A stretch of DNA of 64,000 nucleotides from Leisingera coralii (GCF_049056525.1 NZ_JBHUPT010000002.1:124001-188000); one strand, 5' to 3'. Numbered from the stretch's first letter, positions 8,165 through 16,926 are shown. Notes: generated from the sequence alone by a model not told the origin. Translations and numbers: made by a program.

Positions 8165-8866
8165 TTAGTCCGGTGCCAGCATGTAACCCGCGCCGCGCAC
8201 CGTTTGCAGGTATTGCGGCTGTTTCGGGTTCGGCTCGATCTTGCGGCGCAGGCGGGTGATCTGAACGTCCACCGCGCGTTCCTGCGCCTGGCCGCGGTCG
8301 CGGCCCAGGTCCTCGACCAGCTTGGTGCGGGAGACCGGCTCACCGGGCTGGGCCGAGAAGATTTTCATCAGCTGGCTTTCGGTGCCGGTGAGGCGGATCA
8401 GCTCATCGCCCTGCCACATCTCGCCGCGCTCGATGTCATAGCGGATGGAGCCCAGATGCAGCACTTTGGGGGCGCTGTCCTGCGTCGTGGTGTCCGGCAT
8501 CCGCCGCAGGATGGCATTCACCCGCAGCAAGAGCTCCTTGGGCTCGAAGGGTTTGGGCAGGTAGTCGTCCGCGCCGGCCTCCAGCCCCGTAATCCGGTCT
8601 TCGGTCTCGCCCTTGGCGGTGAGCAGCAGGATCGGTGTGGCCATGGTCTCGCGCAGCGATTGGGTCAGCGAGATGCCGTCCTCGCCCGGCATCATCACGT
8701 CCATGATGATCAGGTCGAAATCCAGCCCCGCCAGCACCCGCCGGGCATGCGCCGCATCGCGCGCCGCGGTGACCAGGAAGCCCGAACGCATCAGGAATTT
8801 CTTCAGCAGGCCGCGGATCCGCTCGTCATCGTCCACGATCAGGAGATGGGCGTCATGCATGCTCAT
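8165..8866 (-). CDS. petR: OmpR-family response regulator PetR
   Basis: A 233-residue two-domain regulator. The receiver domain has the acidic pocket VDDDE at residues 11-15, the phospho-acceptor Asp56 in IIMDVMMP, and the conserved lysine in LPKPFEPKEL. A winged-helix DNA-binding domain fills the C-terminal half (LTGTESQLMKIF, VQITRLRRKIEPNP). In Rhodobacter capsulatus PetR and PetP sit beside petABC and are needed for cytochrome bc1-dependent growth. Here the MarR partner lies immediately upstream with a four-base overlap and petABC is 16 kb away. No histidine kinase gene is adjacent. The petR name rests on this pairing. Confidence 0.8.
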   Translation of the reverse strand: MSMHDAHLLIVDDDERIRGLLKKFLMRSGFLVTAARDAAHARRVLAGLDFDLIIMDVMMPGEDGISLTQSLRETMATPILLLTAKGETEDRITGLEAGADDYLPKPFEPKELLLRVNAILRRMPDTTTQDSAPKVLHLGSIRYDIERGEMWQGDELIRLTGTESQLMKIFSAQPGEPVSRTKLVEDLGRDRGQAQERAVDVQITRLRRKIEPNPKQPQYLQTVRGAGYMLAPD

Positions 8867-9375
8867 GCACCCGTTTCCCGCAGCTTGGCATAGGCGCGGC
8901 GCATGTCGGCATCCATCATCGCTTCCAGCACCTTCTTGAAACCCTGCACCGCTTCGGGGCCTGCGTCCTTGTAGGCGGCGCGCATCCGGGCGCGCTGGGC
9001 GTCCGACAGGGTGGCCTCCAGCGCCGCGCCCTGTTCCGTCAGGTAGAGGTGGCGCTCGCGCTTATCGAGCTCGCCCACCTTGCTTTCGACCAGGCCGTCG
9101 CCGATCAGGGTGCGCAGCACCCGGTTCAGCGACTGTTTGGTCACACCCAGAATGCTGAGCAGGTTGTTCACCGTGGTGCCGGGGGAGCGGTTGATGAAGT
9201 GGATCGCCCGGTGGTGCGCCCGGCCATAGGACAGTTCCGCCAGGATGCGGTCCGGATCGGCGGTAAAGCCGCGGTAGGCAAAGAACATCGCCTCGATCCC
9301 CTGGCGCAGCTGTTCATCTGTCAGAAACAGCAGGCTCTCGCCGCTGTACCCCTGCCCTGTCCGGCCTTCAGGCAT
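8863..9375 (-). CDS. petP: MarR-family transcriptional regulator PetP
   Basis: A 170-residue winged-helix protein: the core SPGTTVNNLLSILGVTKQSLNRVLRTL-containing segment (about residues 63-90) followed by DKRERHLYLTEQGAAL is the MarR wing and recognition helix. Its stop overlaps the petR start by four bases, so the two are translated together, as in the petP-petR pair of Rhodobacter. A perfect inverted repeat at 9410-9428, 35 bases upstream of its ATG, is a candidate autoregulatory operator. The ligand or signal is unknown. Confidence 0.78.
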   Translation of the reverse strand: MPEGRTGQGYSGESLLFLTDEQLRQGIEAMFFAYRGFTADPDRILAELSYGRAHHRAIHFINRSPGTTVNNLLSILGVTKQSLNRVLRTLIGDGLVESKVGELDKRERHLYLTEQGAALEATLSDAQRARMRAAYKDAGPEAVQGFKKVLEAMMDADMRRAYAKLRETGA

Positions 9376-9409
9376 TCGGTGCCCCCTCGTTTGTCTTGCC
9401 GGTCAGTTT

Positions 9410-9428
9410 ATGTCAGTGTTGTTGACAT
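9410..9428. promoter_or_regulatory. Perfect inverted repeat, candidate PetP operator
   Basis: ATGTCA and TGACAT flank seven bases, a 19-bp dyad of the size MarR proteins bind. It lies in the divergent petP/ilvE region and overlaps the -35 hexamer of the ilvE-side promoter. The assignment to PetP is an inference from position. Confidence 0.45.
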
Positions 9429-9450
9429 TCCAAGGGTGAAGATGTATCGA
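9422..9450 (+). promoter_or_regulatory. Sigma-70-type promoter toward ilvE
   Basis: TTGACA at 9422-9427 and TATCGA at 9445-9450 are separated by 17 bases. The predicted start would be near 9457, giving a leader of about 80 bases before the ilvE ATG. Confidence 0.5.
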
Positions 9451-9538
9451 ATCCCAGCTTTGGCGCAATATTGTGTCCGGACCGGTCATAATTTGCGCAA
9501 TTAATGAAAATCACCGCAGAGTTTCAGGAGGGTGCGGC

Positions 9539-10405
9539 ATGGCAGGTTATGACGACCGCGACGGTGTGATCTGGATGGATGGGGAGCTGGTCGACTGGCG
9601 GGATGCCAAGGTGCATATCCTGACCCATGCGATGCATTATGCCTCCTCGGTGTTCGAGGGCGAGCGCGCCTATAACGGCAAGATCTTCAAGAGCCGCGAG
9701 CATTCCGAGCGGCTGGTCGCCTCGGCCAAGGCGCTGGACATGCCGATGCCCTACACCGTCGACCAGATCGAGGCGGCCAAGGAAGAGACGCTGAAGGCCT
9801 CCGGCCTGCAGGACGCCTATGTGCGGGCGCTGGTGTGGCGCGGCGCGGGCGAGGACATGGGCGTTGCCTCGGCCCGCAACCCGGTGCGCATGGCCATCGC
9901 CGTCTGGGGCTGGGGCGCCTACTATGGCGACGCCAAGATGAAGGGTGCCAAGCTCGACATCGCGGAGTGGAAACGCCCGAGCCCGGAAACCATCCCGGTG
10001 CACGCCAAGGCGGCGGGCCTCTACATGATCTGCACCATCTCCAAGCACAAGGCGGAGGCCAAGGGCTGCTCGGATGCGCTGTTCATGGATTACCGCGGCT
10101 ATGTGGCGGAGGCGACCGGCGCCAACGTCTTCTTCGTGAAGGACGGCGAGGTGCATACGCCGCTGCCGGACTGCTTCCTCAACGGGCTGACCCGGCAGAC
10201 CGTGATCCAGATGCTGAAGGACAAGGGCATCACCGTGCACGAGCGCCACATCAAGCCGGAAGAGATGGAAGGCTTTGAGCAGTGCTGGCTGACCGGCACC
10301 GCTGCCGAGGTCACCCCGGTGGGCGAGATCGGCCCCTACAAGTTCGAAGTCGGCACCCTGACCCGCGAGATCGCCGAGGACTACGAGAAGCTGGTCCGCG
10401 CCTAA
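9539..10405 (+). CDS. ilvE: Branched-chain amino acid aminotransferase
   Basis: A 288-residue class IV PLP-dependent transaminase for the last step of leucine, isoleucine and valine synthesis. Visible are HAMHYASSVFEGERAY near residue 33, the PLP-lysine region VHAKAAGLY, and YVAEATGANVFFV followed by LNGLTRQTVI, all usual in IlvE. An in-frame start at 9473 exists, but AGGAGG at 9527-9532 marks the ATG at 9539. A strong terminator follows the gene. A D-amino-acid or aminodeoxychorismate lyase role is less likely given the IlvE-like motifs. Confidence 0.9.
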   Translation: MAGYDDRDGVIWMDGELVDWRDAKVHILTHAMHYASSVFEGERAYNGKIFKSREHSERLVASAKALDMPMPYTVDQIEAAKEETLKASGLQDAYVRALVWRGAGEDMGVASARNPVRMAIAVWGWGAYYGDAKMKGAKLDIAEWKRPSPETIPVHAKAAGLYMICTISKHKAEAKGCSDALFMDYRGYVAEATGANVFFVKDGEVHTPLPDCFLNGLTRQTVIQMLKDKGITVHERHIKPEEMEGFEQCWLTGTAAEVTPVGEIGPYKFEVGTLTREIAEDYEKLVRA

Positions 10406-10426
10406 GAACCCGCCAGGACTGAGTGG

Positions 10427-10456
10427 AAAACCCCCGCCCGCGTGCGGGGGTTTTTC
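10427..10456 (+). terminator. Rho-independent terminator of ilvE
   Basis: AACCCCCGC and GCGGGGGTT pair around a short loop and are followed by a T run (TTTTTCTTT). It sits 22 bases after the ilvE stop. Confidence 0.85.
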
Positions 10457-10614
10457 TTTGCGGATGCAGTGCCGGGCCGCATGTCACAGCTTGCAGCGGC
10501 TTGACCCATTTTCCTGCACATTTTCAGCCGCTGTGCCATAGTCGGGCATATTGCTGAAAAGTCATTGCAGGGCATGCCGTGCGCCGTTGCCTGCAAAAGA
10601 GGAACGGGAACGCG

Positions 10615-11085
10615 ATGGACCTGAGCATTGCCTATGTGAGTTATCTTGAACTGGGCCTGCGGCTGATCTGCGCCGCGGCTGCCGGGGCGCTTCTGGGTCT
10701 GGACCGGGAGCTGCGGCACCGCAAGGTGGGCATGCGGACCTACATGATTGTCTCGCTTGGGGCGGCGGGGTTCACGCTGATCACCATGGAAATGTCGATG
10801 GAGGCGCTGAGCCTTGAGATGGGGGCTGATCCCACCCGCATCATGCAGGGGCTTGTCGGGGCGATCGGCTTTCTTGGCGCCGGGGCGATCATCCAGGGGG
10901 ATGAGCGGGTCGGGGGCATGGCGACGGCAGCCAGCCTGTGGGTGGCCGGAGGCGTCGGCATGGCATCGGGGCTTGGGTATTATGTGCACGCGATGCTGCT
11001 GGCGCTGGGCGCTGCCGGCATTCTCGCGATGAGCCGGCTGATGAGCAACCGCGGCAGTGAGGACCGGCCGGACATCCATGACTGA
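10615..11085 (+). CDS. MgtC/SapB-family membrane protein
   Basis: A 156-residue inner-membrane protein with about four hydrophobic helices. The family pattern is clear: AGALLGLDRELRHRKVGMRTYMIVSLGAA, then GAIGFLGAGAIIQ, then GMATAASLWVAGGVGMASGLG. MgtC proteins modulate ATP synthase or membrane potential under low magnesium or acid stress in some bacteria; the role here is not known. The ATG at 10615 has GAGGAACGGG upstream and fits the family N-terminus better than the earlier in-frame start at 10579. Confidence 0.85.
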   Translation: MDLSIAYVSYLELGLRLICAAAAGALLGLDRELRHRKVGMRTYMIVSLGAAGFTLITMEMSMEALSLEMGADPTRIMQGLVGAIGFLGAGAIIQGDERVGGMATAASLWVAGGVGMASGLGYYVHAMLLALGAAGILAMSRLMSNRGSEDRPDIHD

Positions 11086-11182
11086 CGCCGCGCTGGGGTA
11101 TTGCCGCTAGGCTGCGCCGTTCCTGCGGCCGTGGCGAGGCTTTGCCCGGGCGTTCACATTCCCTTGCAGATCGTCCGGGACC

Positions 11183-12178
11183 ATGGACGGCGGGTGCCAG
11201 ACGCTTAACATCAAGGCCATGTTGGACCTGCTCAGCGATATCCTCACCCGGCTGTCCCTCAAGGGGACGCTCTATTTCCGCACCTCCTTCACGCCGCCGT
11301 TCGGGGTCCAGGTGCCGGATTATCAAAACGTCGCGCGGTTCCACTTTGTTCAGCGCGGCGAGCTGAATGTGCATGTGCCTGCGAGCGGGGAGACGCTGCG
11401 GCTGAAGCAGGGCGATCTGGTGCTGATCCCGCATGGCGCGGCGCATATGCTCTTGTGCAACGAGGTGCAGCCGCTGGAGGCACTGCCGCTGGAGCAGGTG
11501 CTGCAGGAGGCGGGCTATGACGGCGGCGGGGTGCTGGTCTATGGCGGCGCGGAGGAGGTGCGCGATACCCAGCTGATCTGCGGTCATTTCTCTTTCGCTG
11601 CCCTGCCGGGGCGGCGTGGTGCCGGCCATATGCTGATCGACCGGCTGCCGCCCTATATCGTGATCGAGAACTACGGCGAGGCTGCCGGGGCCTGGATCGA
11701 GGCGACGCTGCGGATGATCGGTTCCGAGGTGAATGGTGCCCGCATTGGCGGCGACCTGATTGCGCTGAAACTGTCCGAGGTGCTGTTTGCCCAGGCGATC
11801 CGCGCCTATTTGGAGCATCAGAGCCCCAGCGGCTCGGCGCTGGCGGGGTTTGCCGATCCGCGCATTTCGCGGGCGCTGACGGCGTTCCACCAGGCGCCTG
11901 CCAGGGAGTGGAGCGTTGAAGGCCTGGCGCGGGAGGCCGGCATGTCGCGTACTGCCTTTGCGCAGGAGTTCGCCGCCAAGATGGAGGTGACGCCGATGCA
12001 GTACCTGACCAGCTGGCGGATGCAGATCGCCTGTCAGGGGCTGGCGGAGCAGGGGCTGAATGTGGCCGATGCGGCGGAGATTGCCGGCTATGCTTCCGAG
12101 GCGGCGTTCTCCCGCGTGTTCCGCAAGCAAGTGGGCATGTCGCCCGCGGCCTACCGGCAGCAGCATGCCGCGGCCTGA
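11183..12178 (+). CDS. AraC-family regulator with cupin N-terminal domain
   Basis: A 331-residue protein with an AraC cupin_6-type sensor in the first two thirds (FHFVQRGELNVHVP, LVLIPHGAAHML) and two helix-turn-helix motifs at the end (LAREAGMSRTAFAQEFAAKM and VADAAEIAGYASEAAFSRVFRKQVGMSPAAYR). Regulators of this type often control a neighbouring oxidoreductase or transporter. No obvious target is adjacent. The start could also be the ATG at 11219, which begins MLDLLSDILTRL as in many relatives; neither has a strong ribosome site. Confidence 0.85.
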   Translation: MDGGCQTLNIKAMLDLLSDILTRLSLKGTLYFRTSFTPPFGVQVPDYQNVARFHFVQRGELNVHVPASGETLRLKQGDLVLIPHGAAHMLLCNEVQPLEALPLEQVLQEAGYDGGGVLVYGGAEEVRDTQLICGHFSFAALPGRRGAGHMLIDRLPPYIVIENYGEAAGAWIEATLRMIGSEVNGARIGGDLIALKLSEVLFAQAIRAYLEHQSPSGSALAGFADPRISRALTAFHQAPAREWSVEGLAREAGMSRTAFAQEFAAKMEVTPMQYLTSWRMQIACQGLAEQGLNVADAAEIAGYASEAAFSRVFRKQVGMSPAAYRQQHAAA

Positions 12179-12316
12179 CTTGCTGAGGCGTCCACCGTTT
12201 GAACGATCTGCAAGATTTGGGGGTGGATCTGAAATTCACCGTTCCAGGTGATTGGGCCAATCTGGGGCCAGAGCCGTTACAGCGGCCAAGACACCTCAGT
12301 AACAAGGACCTGACCC

Positions 12317-12688
12317 ATGCCCCTGCGATTCGTGACCCGTACCATCCATGCTTATCTCGACTATCCTGTGGCCGCCGCCCTGATGGGGCTGCCGTTTCTG
12401 CTGGGACTTGGCGAAAGCAATCCGCTGGCGCTGTGGCTGTCGGTGGCAACCGGCATCGCCGCTTTTGTCCTGACGGTGCTGACCGACCACCACCTCGGCC
12501 TGATCCGGGTGCTGCCCTACAAGCTGCATCTGGCCGTTGACCTGATTGTCGGCATCACTTTCCTTGCGGCGCCTTTCCTCTTCGGCTTTGCCGGGCTGGA
12601 TTCGGCCTTTTATCTGCTGAACGGGGCTGCGGTGGTTGCGGTGATTTCGCTCAGCGCGCCGGAAGAGACCGAGGCAGCGTCCGCCTGA
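12317..12688 (+). CDS. Small membrane protein, SPW-repeat-like
   Basis: A 123-residue protein with four predicted membrane helices arranged as two similar halves: YLDYPVAAALMGLPFLLGLGESNP and LHLAVDLIVGITFLAAPFLFGF each pair a polar D-P/D-L turn with an AAPFL-like helix. This resembles SPW-repeat proteins of unknown role. AAGGA precedes the ATG. It is convergent with the LysR gene, ending four bases from it. Confidence 0.65.
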   Translation: MPLRFVTRTIHAYLDYPVAAALMGLPFLLGLGESNPLALWLSVATGIAAFVLTVLTDHHLGLIRVLPYKLHLAVDLIVGITFLAAPFLFGFAGLDSAFYLLNGAAVVAVISLSAPEETEAASA

Positions 12689-12691
12689 CCG

Positions 12692-13528
12692 TTATTGGCG
12701 CAGCAGCCAGTCCACCACTGCCTTGGCCCGGCCCTGTGCGCTGGGCCACAGCACGTAGAACCCCTGATCGCCCAGGCGCGGCGCCTGCCACAGGATCTCC
12801 AGCGGCTGGCCGCCCAGGAAAATCCGCGGCACCAGGGCGATGCCCTGGCCATTCACCGCGGCATCCATTGCGAGCGCGGTCTGGTTGAATTGCAGGACCC
12901 GTCCCTTGGCCGTGAGCCCCTCCTGCCGCAGCAGCAGGTCCCAGTGCCGGTGTCCGTCCTGGATCAGCGTATGCTGGGCGAGATCAGCCAACTCCAAGGA
13001 TTCTTCCTGTGTTAGAGCCGAATCCGGTTTGGCCACGGCCACCAGATCCACCAGCGACAGGAGGGCGGAGTTCAAACTGCTCTCCTGCGGTTTGCTGCCC
13101 TGGCGGATGGCAATGTCGATGCCGTCGCGCTTGAAATTTGTCAGATTTTCCTCGGCGACCACCCTCAGGTCGATGTCCGGGTGCCGCGCCTCAAATTCCG
13201 GCAGCCGCGGCACCAGCCATTTTGAGGCAAAGGAAGGCGGCACCGATAGCGTCACCCGCTGCACTGCCGGGGCCAGCTTGTCGGTAGCTTCGCGGATCAG
13301 CGCCAGGGCCTGTTGCACCGGCACATGGTAGCTGCGCCCGGTGTCGGTCAGCGTCAGCCCGCGGGCGTGGCGGTGGAACAGCTTGTGTCCCAGATCCGCC
13401 TCCAGCCTGCGCACCTGCTGCGCCACCGCGCCCTGCGTCAGGTGCAGTTCCTCTGCCGCGCGGCCGAAGTTCAGGTGGCGGGCGGCGGCGTCGAACATCC
13501 GCAGGGCATTGAGGTTGGGCAGGCGCAT
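12692..13528 (-). CDS. LysR-family regulator (GcvA-like)
   Basis: A 278-residue LysR protein. The winged helix NALRMFDAAARHLNFGRAAEELHLTQGAVAQQVRRLE occupies roughly residues 7-44 (quoted in two halves: NALRMFDAAARHLNF and LTQGAVAQQVRRLE), followed by a substrate-binding fold with VPPSFASKWLVPRLPEF and VNGQGIALVPR. The second segment is typical of GcvA-like members. It is divergent from the SDR gene at 13631, its probable target. The ligand is unknown. Confidence 0.88.
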   Translation of the reverse strand: MRLPNLNALRMFDAAARHLNFGRAAEELHLTQGAVAQQVRRLEADLGHKLFHRHARGLTLTDTGRSYHVPVQQALALIREATDKLAPAVQRVTLSVPPSFASKWLVPRLPEFEARHPDIDLRVVAEENLTNFKRDGIDIAIRQGSKPQESSLNSALLSLVDLVAVAKPDSALTQEESLELADLAQHTLIQDGHRHWDLLLRQEGLTAKGRVLQFNQTALAMDAAVNGQGIALVPRIFLGGQPLEILWQAPRLGDQGFYVLWPSAQGRAKAVVDWLLRQ

Positions 13529-13541
13529 GAGGTCTCAGCCA

Positions 13542-13554
13542 GTAGATTTGCTAC
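13542..13554. promoter_or_regulatory. Candidate LysR operator between lysR and SDR
   Basis: GTAG-ATTTG-CTAC forms a small perfect inverted repeat in the divergent region. A longer GTCTCA/TGAGAC pair lies around it (13532-13537 and 13567-13572). LysR proteins bind such interrupted dyads near divergent promoters; assignment is by position only. Confidence 0.35.
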
Positions 13555-13630
13555 AGTCTGGCGCGATGAGACATGATTGGTCAAGCGCGCCCTTCGCCGC
13601 CATCTTGGGGGCAAGCAAAGGAGTATGGAT

Positions 13631-14329
13631 ATGACCAAGGTTGCTCTCTTCACCGCCGCCGGAAGCGGTATGGGCGCGGATGCTGCCCGCCATCTTCATT
13701 CGCAGGGGTATGAGGTTGCGATCCTCTCCTCCTCCGGCAAGGGCGAGGCCCTGGCGCAGGAGCTGGGCGGGGTGGGGCATACAGGCTCCAATCTGGAGCA
13801 AAGCGATCTGCAGGCGCTGGTGGACAAGGCGATGGGCCGCTGGGGGCGTATTGATGTGCTGGTCAATTCCGCGGGCCACGGGCCCAAGGGCGATATCCTG
13901 GAGATCAGCGACGACGACTGGCATCTGGGGATGGAATATTACCTGATGAACGTGATCCGCCCTTCGCGGCTGGTGGCGCCGATCATGGCGGCGCAGGGCA
14001 AGGGGTCGATCATCAACATCTCCACCTTTGCCGTGTTCGAGCCGGATCCGCTGTTCCCGACCTCCGGCGTGTTCCGGGCCGGGCTGGCGAGCTTTACCAA
14101 GCTGTTTGCTGACAAGTTTGCGGCCCAGGGCGTGCGGATGAACAACGTGCTGCCGGGCTTTATCGACAGCCTGCCGGAGACTGAGGACCGCAAGGCGCGG
14201 ATCCCGATGGGACGCTACGGTACCGCGCGCGAGGTGTCTGCGCTGGTGGCCTATCTGGCCTCGGATGATGCGGCCTATACCACCGGGCAGAACATTCGCG
14301 TGGACGGTGGTTTGACCCGCGCGATTTGA
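13631..14329 (+). CDS. Short-chain dehydrogenase/reductase
   Basis: A 232-residue classical SDR. The cofactor loop is TAAGSGMGADAARHL; the catalytic serine lies in IINISTFAVF, and the C-terminus has GQNIRVDGGLTRAI. The usual Y-x3-K catalytic pair is not plainly present: the segment after the serine reads FEPDPLFPTSGVFRAGLASFTK, in which phenylalanine stands where tyrosine is expected. The protein may therefore be a degenerate or atypical member. AAAGGAG at 13617-13623 favours the ATG at 13631 over the one at 13625. It is divergent from a LysR gene. Confidence 0.75.
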   Translation: MTKVALFTAAGSGMGADAARHLHSQGYEVAILSSSGKGEALAQELGGVGHTGSNLEQSDLQALVDKAMGRWGRIDVLVNSAGHGPKGDILEISDDDWHLGMEYYLMNVIRPSRLVAPIMAAQGKGSIINISTFAVFEPDPLFPTSGVFRAGLASFTKLFADKFAAQGVRMNNVLPGFIDSLPETEDRKARIPMGRYGTAREVSALVAYLASDDAAYTTGQNIRVDGGLTRAI

Positions 14330-14347
14330 GCCAGGCTGATTGGGGAG

Positions 14348-14384
14348 CAGGCTCAACTGTCGGAAAACCCCTTGTTAGAGCCTG
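14348..14384 (-). terminator. Stem-loop after DMT exporter
   Basis: Read on the minus strand, CAGGCTCTAAC pairs with GTTGAGCCTG (one bulge). It begins at the stop codon of the exporter gene. A relative of this element (TTGTTAGAGCCTG) lies at 18188-18200 after aroC. Confidence 0.5.
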
Positions 14385-15320
14385 TTATCCGCCCTTGGGG
14401 TCGATCAGCGGCTTGGCCTTGCCGCGCCGCAGGCCCAGCCGGTGCTCGCGCCAGATCACCAGCACATTGCCGGCAATGACCAGCGCCGCGCCTGCCAGCA
14501 TCACCAGCGTTGGCCATTCATCGAACCAGACATAACCGATGACGATGGCAAAGATCATCGAGGCGTAATCGTAGGGTGCCAGCATCGAGGCCGGCGCAAA
14601 GCGGTAGGAGGAGGTGACCAGGATCTGCGCCACCCCGCCGACCAGCCCGGCGCTGACCAGCAGCGCGGCGGTTTGTGCGTCCGGCATCACCCAGCCGAAC
14701 GGCGCGGTCAGCAGCGCGAGGCCGGAGGCTGTCAGCGAGAAGTAGAACACGATGGCCGCGGTATGCTCCGACTGCACCATGCGGCGGATGTGGATCTGCA
14801 CGAAGCCGCGGGCGACGGTGGCGGCGACCACCAGCAGAACGCCCAGCATGGCGCCATCGCCGAGGTCGCCGCCAAGGCGGGGCCAGATCATGATCAGAAC
14901 GCCCAAGAGGCCGATGGCCACGGCACTGATCCGCACCATGCGGATGGTCTCGCCCAGGAACAGCGCCGCCAGGATCAGGGTGAAGATCGGGGTGGCATAG
15001 CCGATGGCAGTGACCTCCGGCAGCGGCAGCAGCGCCAGCCCCATGAAGGTCATCCCCATCGCCGAGGTGCCGACCAGCCCGCGCCACACGTGAAACATCG
15101 GCTTTTTGGTGATCAGCCCCTGGCGCAGCTGGCCCCGCGCTGCCAGCCAGACCACGATCACCGGAATCGCAAAGAAGGAGCGGAAGAACACCGCCTCGCC
15201 CGCCGGCACGGTCTCGGAGGTGGCCTTGATGATCCCGGACAGCGCCGTGAACAGCGCAATCGCGGTCACCTTCAGCAGGACCGCCAGCACAGGCCGATGC
15301 GATGTTAAGGATTCCGCCAT
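14385..15320 (-). CDS. DMT-family (EamA) transporter
   Basis: A 311-residue inner-membrane protein with ten likely membrane helices in two EamA repeats; the first contains GEAVFFRSFFAIPV and the second ASMLAPYDYASMIFAIVIGYVWF. These proteins export metabolites or amino acids, and the substrate is unknown. The start at 15320 (MAESLTSHRP) is where membrane-protein features begin. It is divergent from the ligase gene at 15415. Confidence 0.85.
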   Translation of the reverse strand: MAESLTSHRPVLAVLLKVTAIALFTALSGIIKATSETVPAGEAVFFRSFFAIPVIVVWLAARGQLRQGLITKKPMFHVWRGLVGTSAMGMTFMGLALLPLPEVTAIGYATPIFTLILAALFLGETIRMVRISAVAIGLLGVLIMIWPRLGGDLGDGAMLGVLLVVAATVARGFVQIHIRRMVQSEHTAAIVFYFSLTASGLALLTAPFGWVMPDAQTAALLVSAGLVGGVAQILVTSSYRFAPASMLAPYDYASMIFAIVIGYVWFDEWPTLVMLAGAALVIAGNVLVIWREHRLGLRRGKAKPLIDPKGG

Positions 15321-15414
15321 GGCGCGACCCTGCGCCCAAGCGCCGCAAAGATCAATGGCTTGATTTCGGCTCGCGGGGGGGCGCAAATGGCGTCGACAGA
15401 TGAAGGAGCCGCCG

Positions 15415-16926
15415 ATGTATGACGCCAACCACCTGATCCGCCAGCTGCGTGAGTCTTCTGTTGGGCGCGAGGACGATGTTTTTGCCCGGCTTCCCGGTGG
15501 CGGCACGGTTACATTCGGTGCGCTGTTTGCCGGGGCGGAGCGGATGGCGTCGGCGCTGGCGGGGCAGGGCGTTCAGCCCGGGGACCGGGTGGCGGTGCAG
15601 GTTCAGAAAACCATCCAGGCGATTGAGCTGTACCTGGGCACGGTGATGGCGGGCGGCATCTTTCTGCCGCTCAACACTGCCTATACCGGGCCGGAGGTCG
15701 CCTATTTCGTTGGCGACGCAACGCCCCGGGTGGTGGTCTGCGATCCTGCGCGGCTGGAGGAGATCAGCGCGGTCTCCGGCGAGGCCAAGGTGCTGACACT
15801 GGATGCGGCGGGGCAGGGCAGCTTGCGGGATCTGGCGGACGGGCAGGGCGGCTTTGATCCGGTGGCCCGGCAGGCGGATGATCTGGCGGCGATCCTTTAT
15901 ACCTCCGGCACCACCGGCCGTTCCAAGGGCGCGATGCTGAGCCATGACAATCTGGCCTCCAACTCGCTTACCCTGCGGGATTACTGGCGGTTCACCAAGG
16001 ACGACGTGCTGATCCACGCTTTGCCGATCTTCCACACCCACGGGCTGTTTGTGGCGACCAATGTGGCGCTGTTTGCAGGCGCTCAGGTGGTGTTTCTGCC
16101 GGGGTTTGATGCCGATGCCATTCTTGAGGCAATGCCCAAGGCCACGGCGCTGATGGGGGTGCCGACCTTTTACACCCGCTTGCTGGCGGATGCGCGGCTG
16201 ACGCCGGAGCGTGCTGCAAACATGCGCCTGTTCATCTCCGGCTCCGCACCGTTGCTGGTGGACACCCACGAGCAGTGGGAGGCCCGCACCGGCCACCGCA
16301 TCCTGGAACGCTACGGGATGACCGAAACCAATATGAGCACGTCGAACCCCTATGACGGCGAGCGCCGGGCCGGCACCGTCGGTTTCCCGCTGCCGGGGGT
16401 GGAGGCGCGGGTCATCAAGGACGGGGCCGAGGTGCCGGTGGGAGAGATCGGCGTGCTGGAGGTGCGGGGGCCGAATGTGTTCCAGGGCTATTGGCAGATG
16501 CCGGAAAAGACGGCGGAGGAATTGCAGGCCGATGGCTGGTTCATCACCGGCGACATGGCGAGGATCGATGCCGACGGCTATGTCACCATTGTCGGGCGCG
16601 AGAAGGATCTGATCATCACCGGCGGCTTCAATGTCTACCCCAAGGAGGTGGAAAGCCTGATCGACGACCTGCCCGGCGTGCTGGAAAGCGCGGTGATCGG
16701 CGTGCCGCATCCCGACTTCGGCGAGGGTGTGGTGGCCGTGGTGGTGCCGGAGGGCGAGGGCACCAGTGCTGAGGCCATCAAGACGGCTCTGTCCGGGCAT
16801 TTGGCCAAGTTCAAGCAGCCCAAGGAGATCATCCTGCTGGAGGCCTTGCCGCGCAACACCATGGGCAAGGTGCAGAAAAAAGCCCTGCGCGAAGCATACG
16901 CAGGGCTGTTTGCTCAAGCGACATAG
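15415..16926 (+). CDS. matB: Malonyl-CoA synthase-like AMP-forming ligase
   Basis: A 503-residue ANL-superfamily enzyme that activates an acid as an adenylate and then forms a CoA thioester. Motifs are YTSGTTGRSKGAML (phosphate loop), RYGMTETNMSTSNPY, GWFITGDMARID and the C-terminal GKVQKKALRE with the catalytic lysine. Length and motifs match malonyl-CoA synthase (MatB) of rhizobia and Rhodopseudomonas, which turns malonate into malonyl-CoA. AAGGAG at 15403-15408 fixes the start at 15415. No malonate transporter or decarboxylase is adjacent, so methylmalonate or another small acid is possible. Confidence 0.75.
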   Translation: MYDANHLIRQLRESSVGREDDVFARLPGGGTVTFGALFAGAERMASALAGQGVQPGDRVAVQVQKTIQAIELYLGTVMAGGIFLPLNTAYTGPEVAYFVGDATPRVVVCDPARLEEISAVSGEAKVLTLDAAGQGSLRDLADGQGGFDPVARQADDLAAILYTSGTTGRSKGAMLSHDNLASNSLTLRDYWRFTKDDVLIHALPIFHTHGLFVATNVALFAGAQVVFLPGFDADAILEAMPKATALMGVPTFYTRLLADARLTPERAANMRLFISGSAPLLVDTHEQWEARTGHRILERYGMTETNMSTSNPYDGERRAGTVGFPLPGVEARVIKDGAEVPVGEIGVLEVRGPNVFQGYWQMPEKTAEELQADGWFITGDMARIDADGYVTIVGREKDLIITGGFNVYPKEVESLIDDLPGVLESAVIGVPHPDFGEGVVAVVVPEGEGTSAEAIKTALSGHLAKFKQPKEIILLEALPRNTMGKVQKKALREAYAGLFAQAT

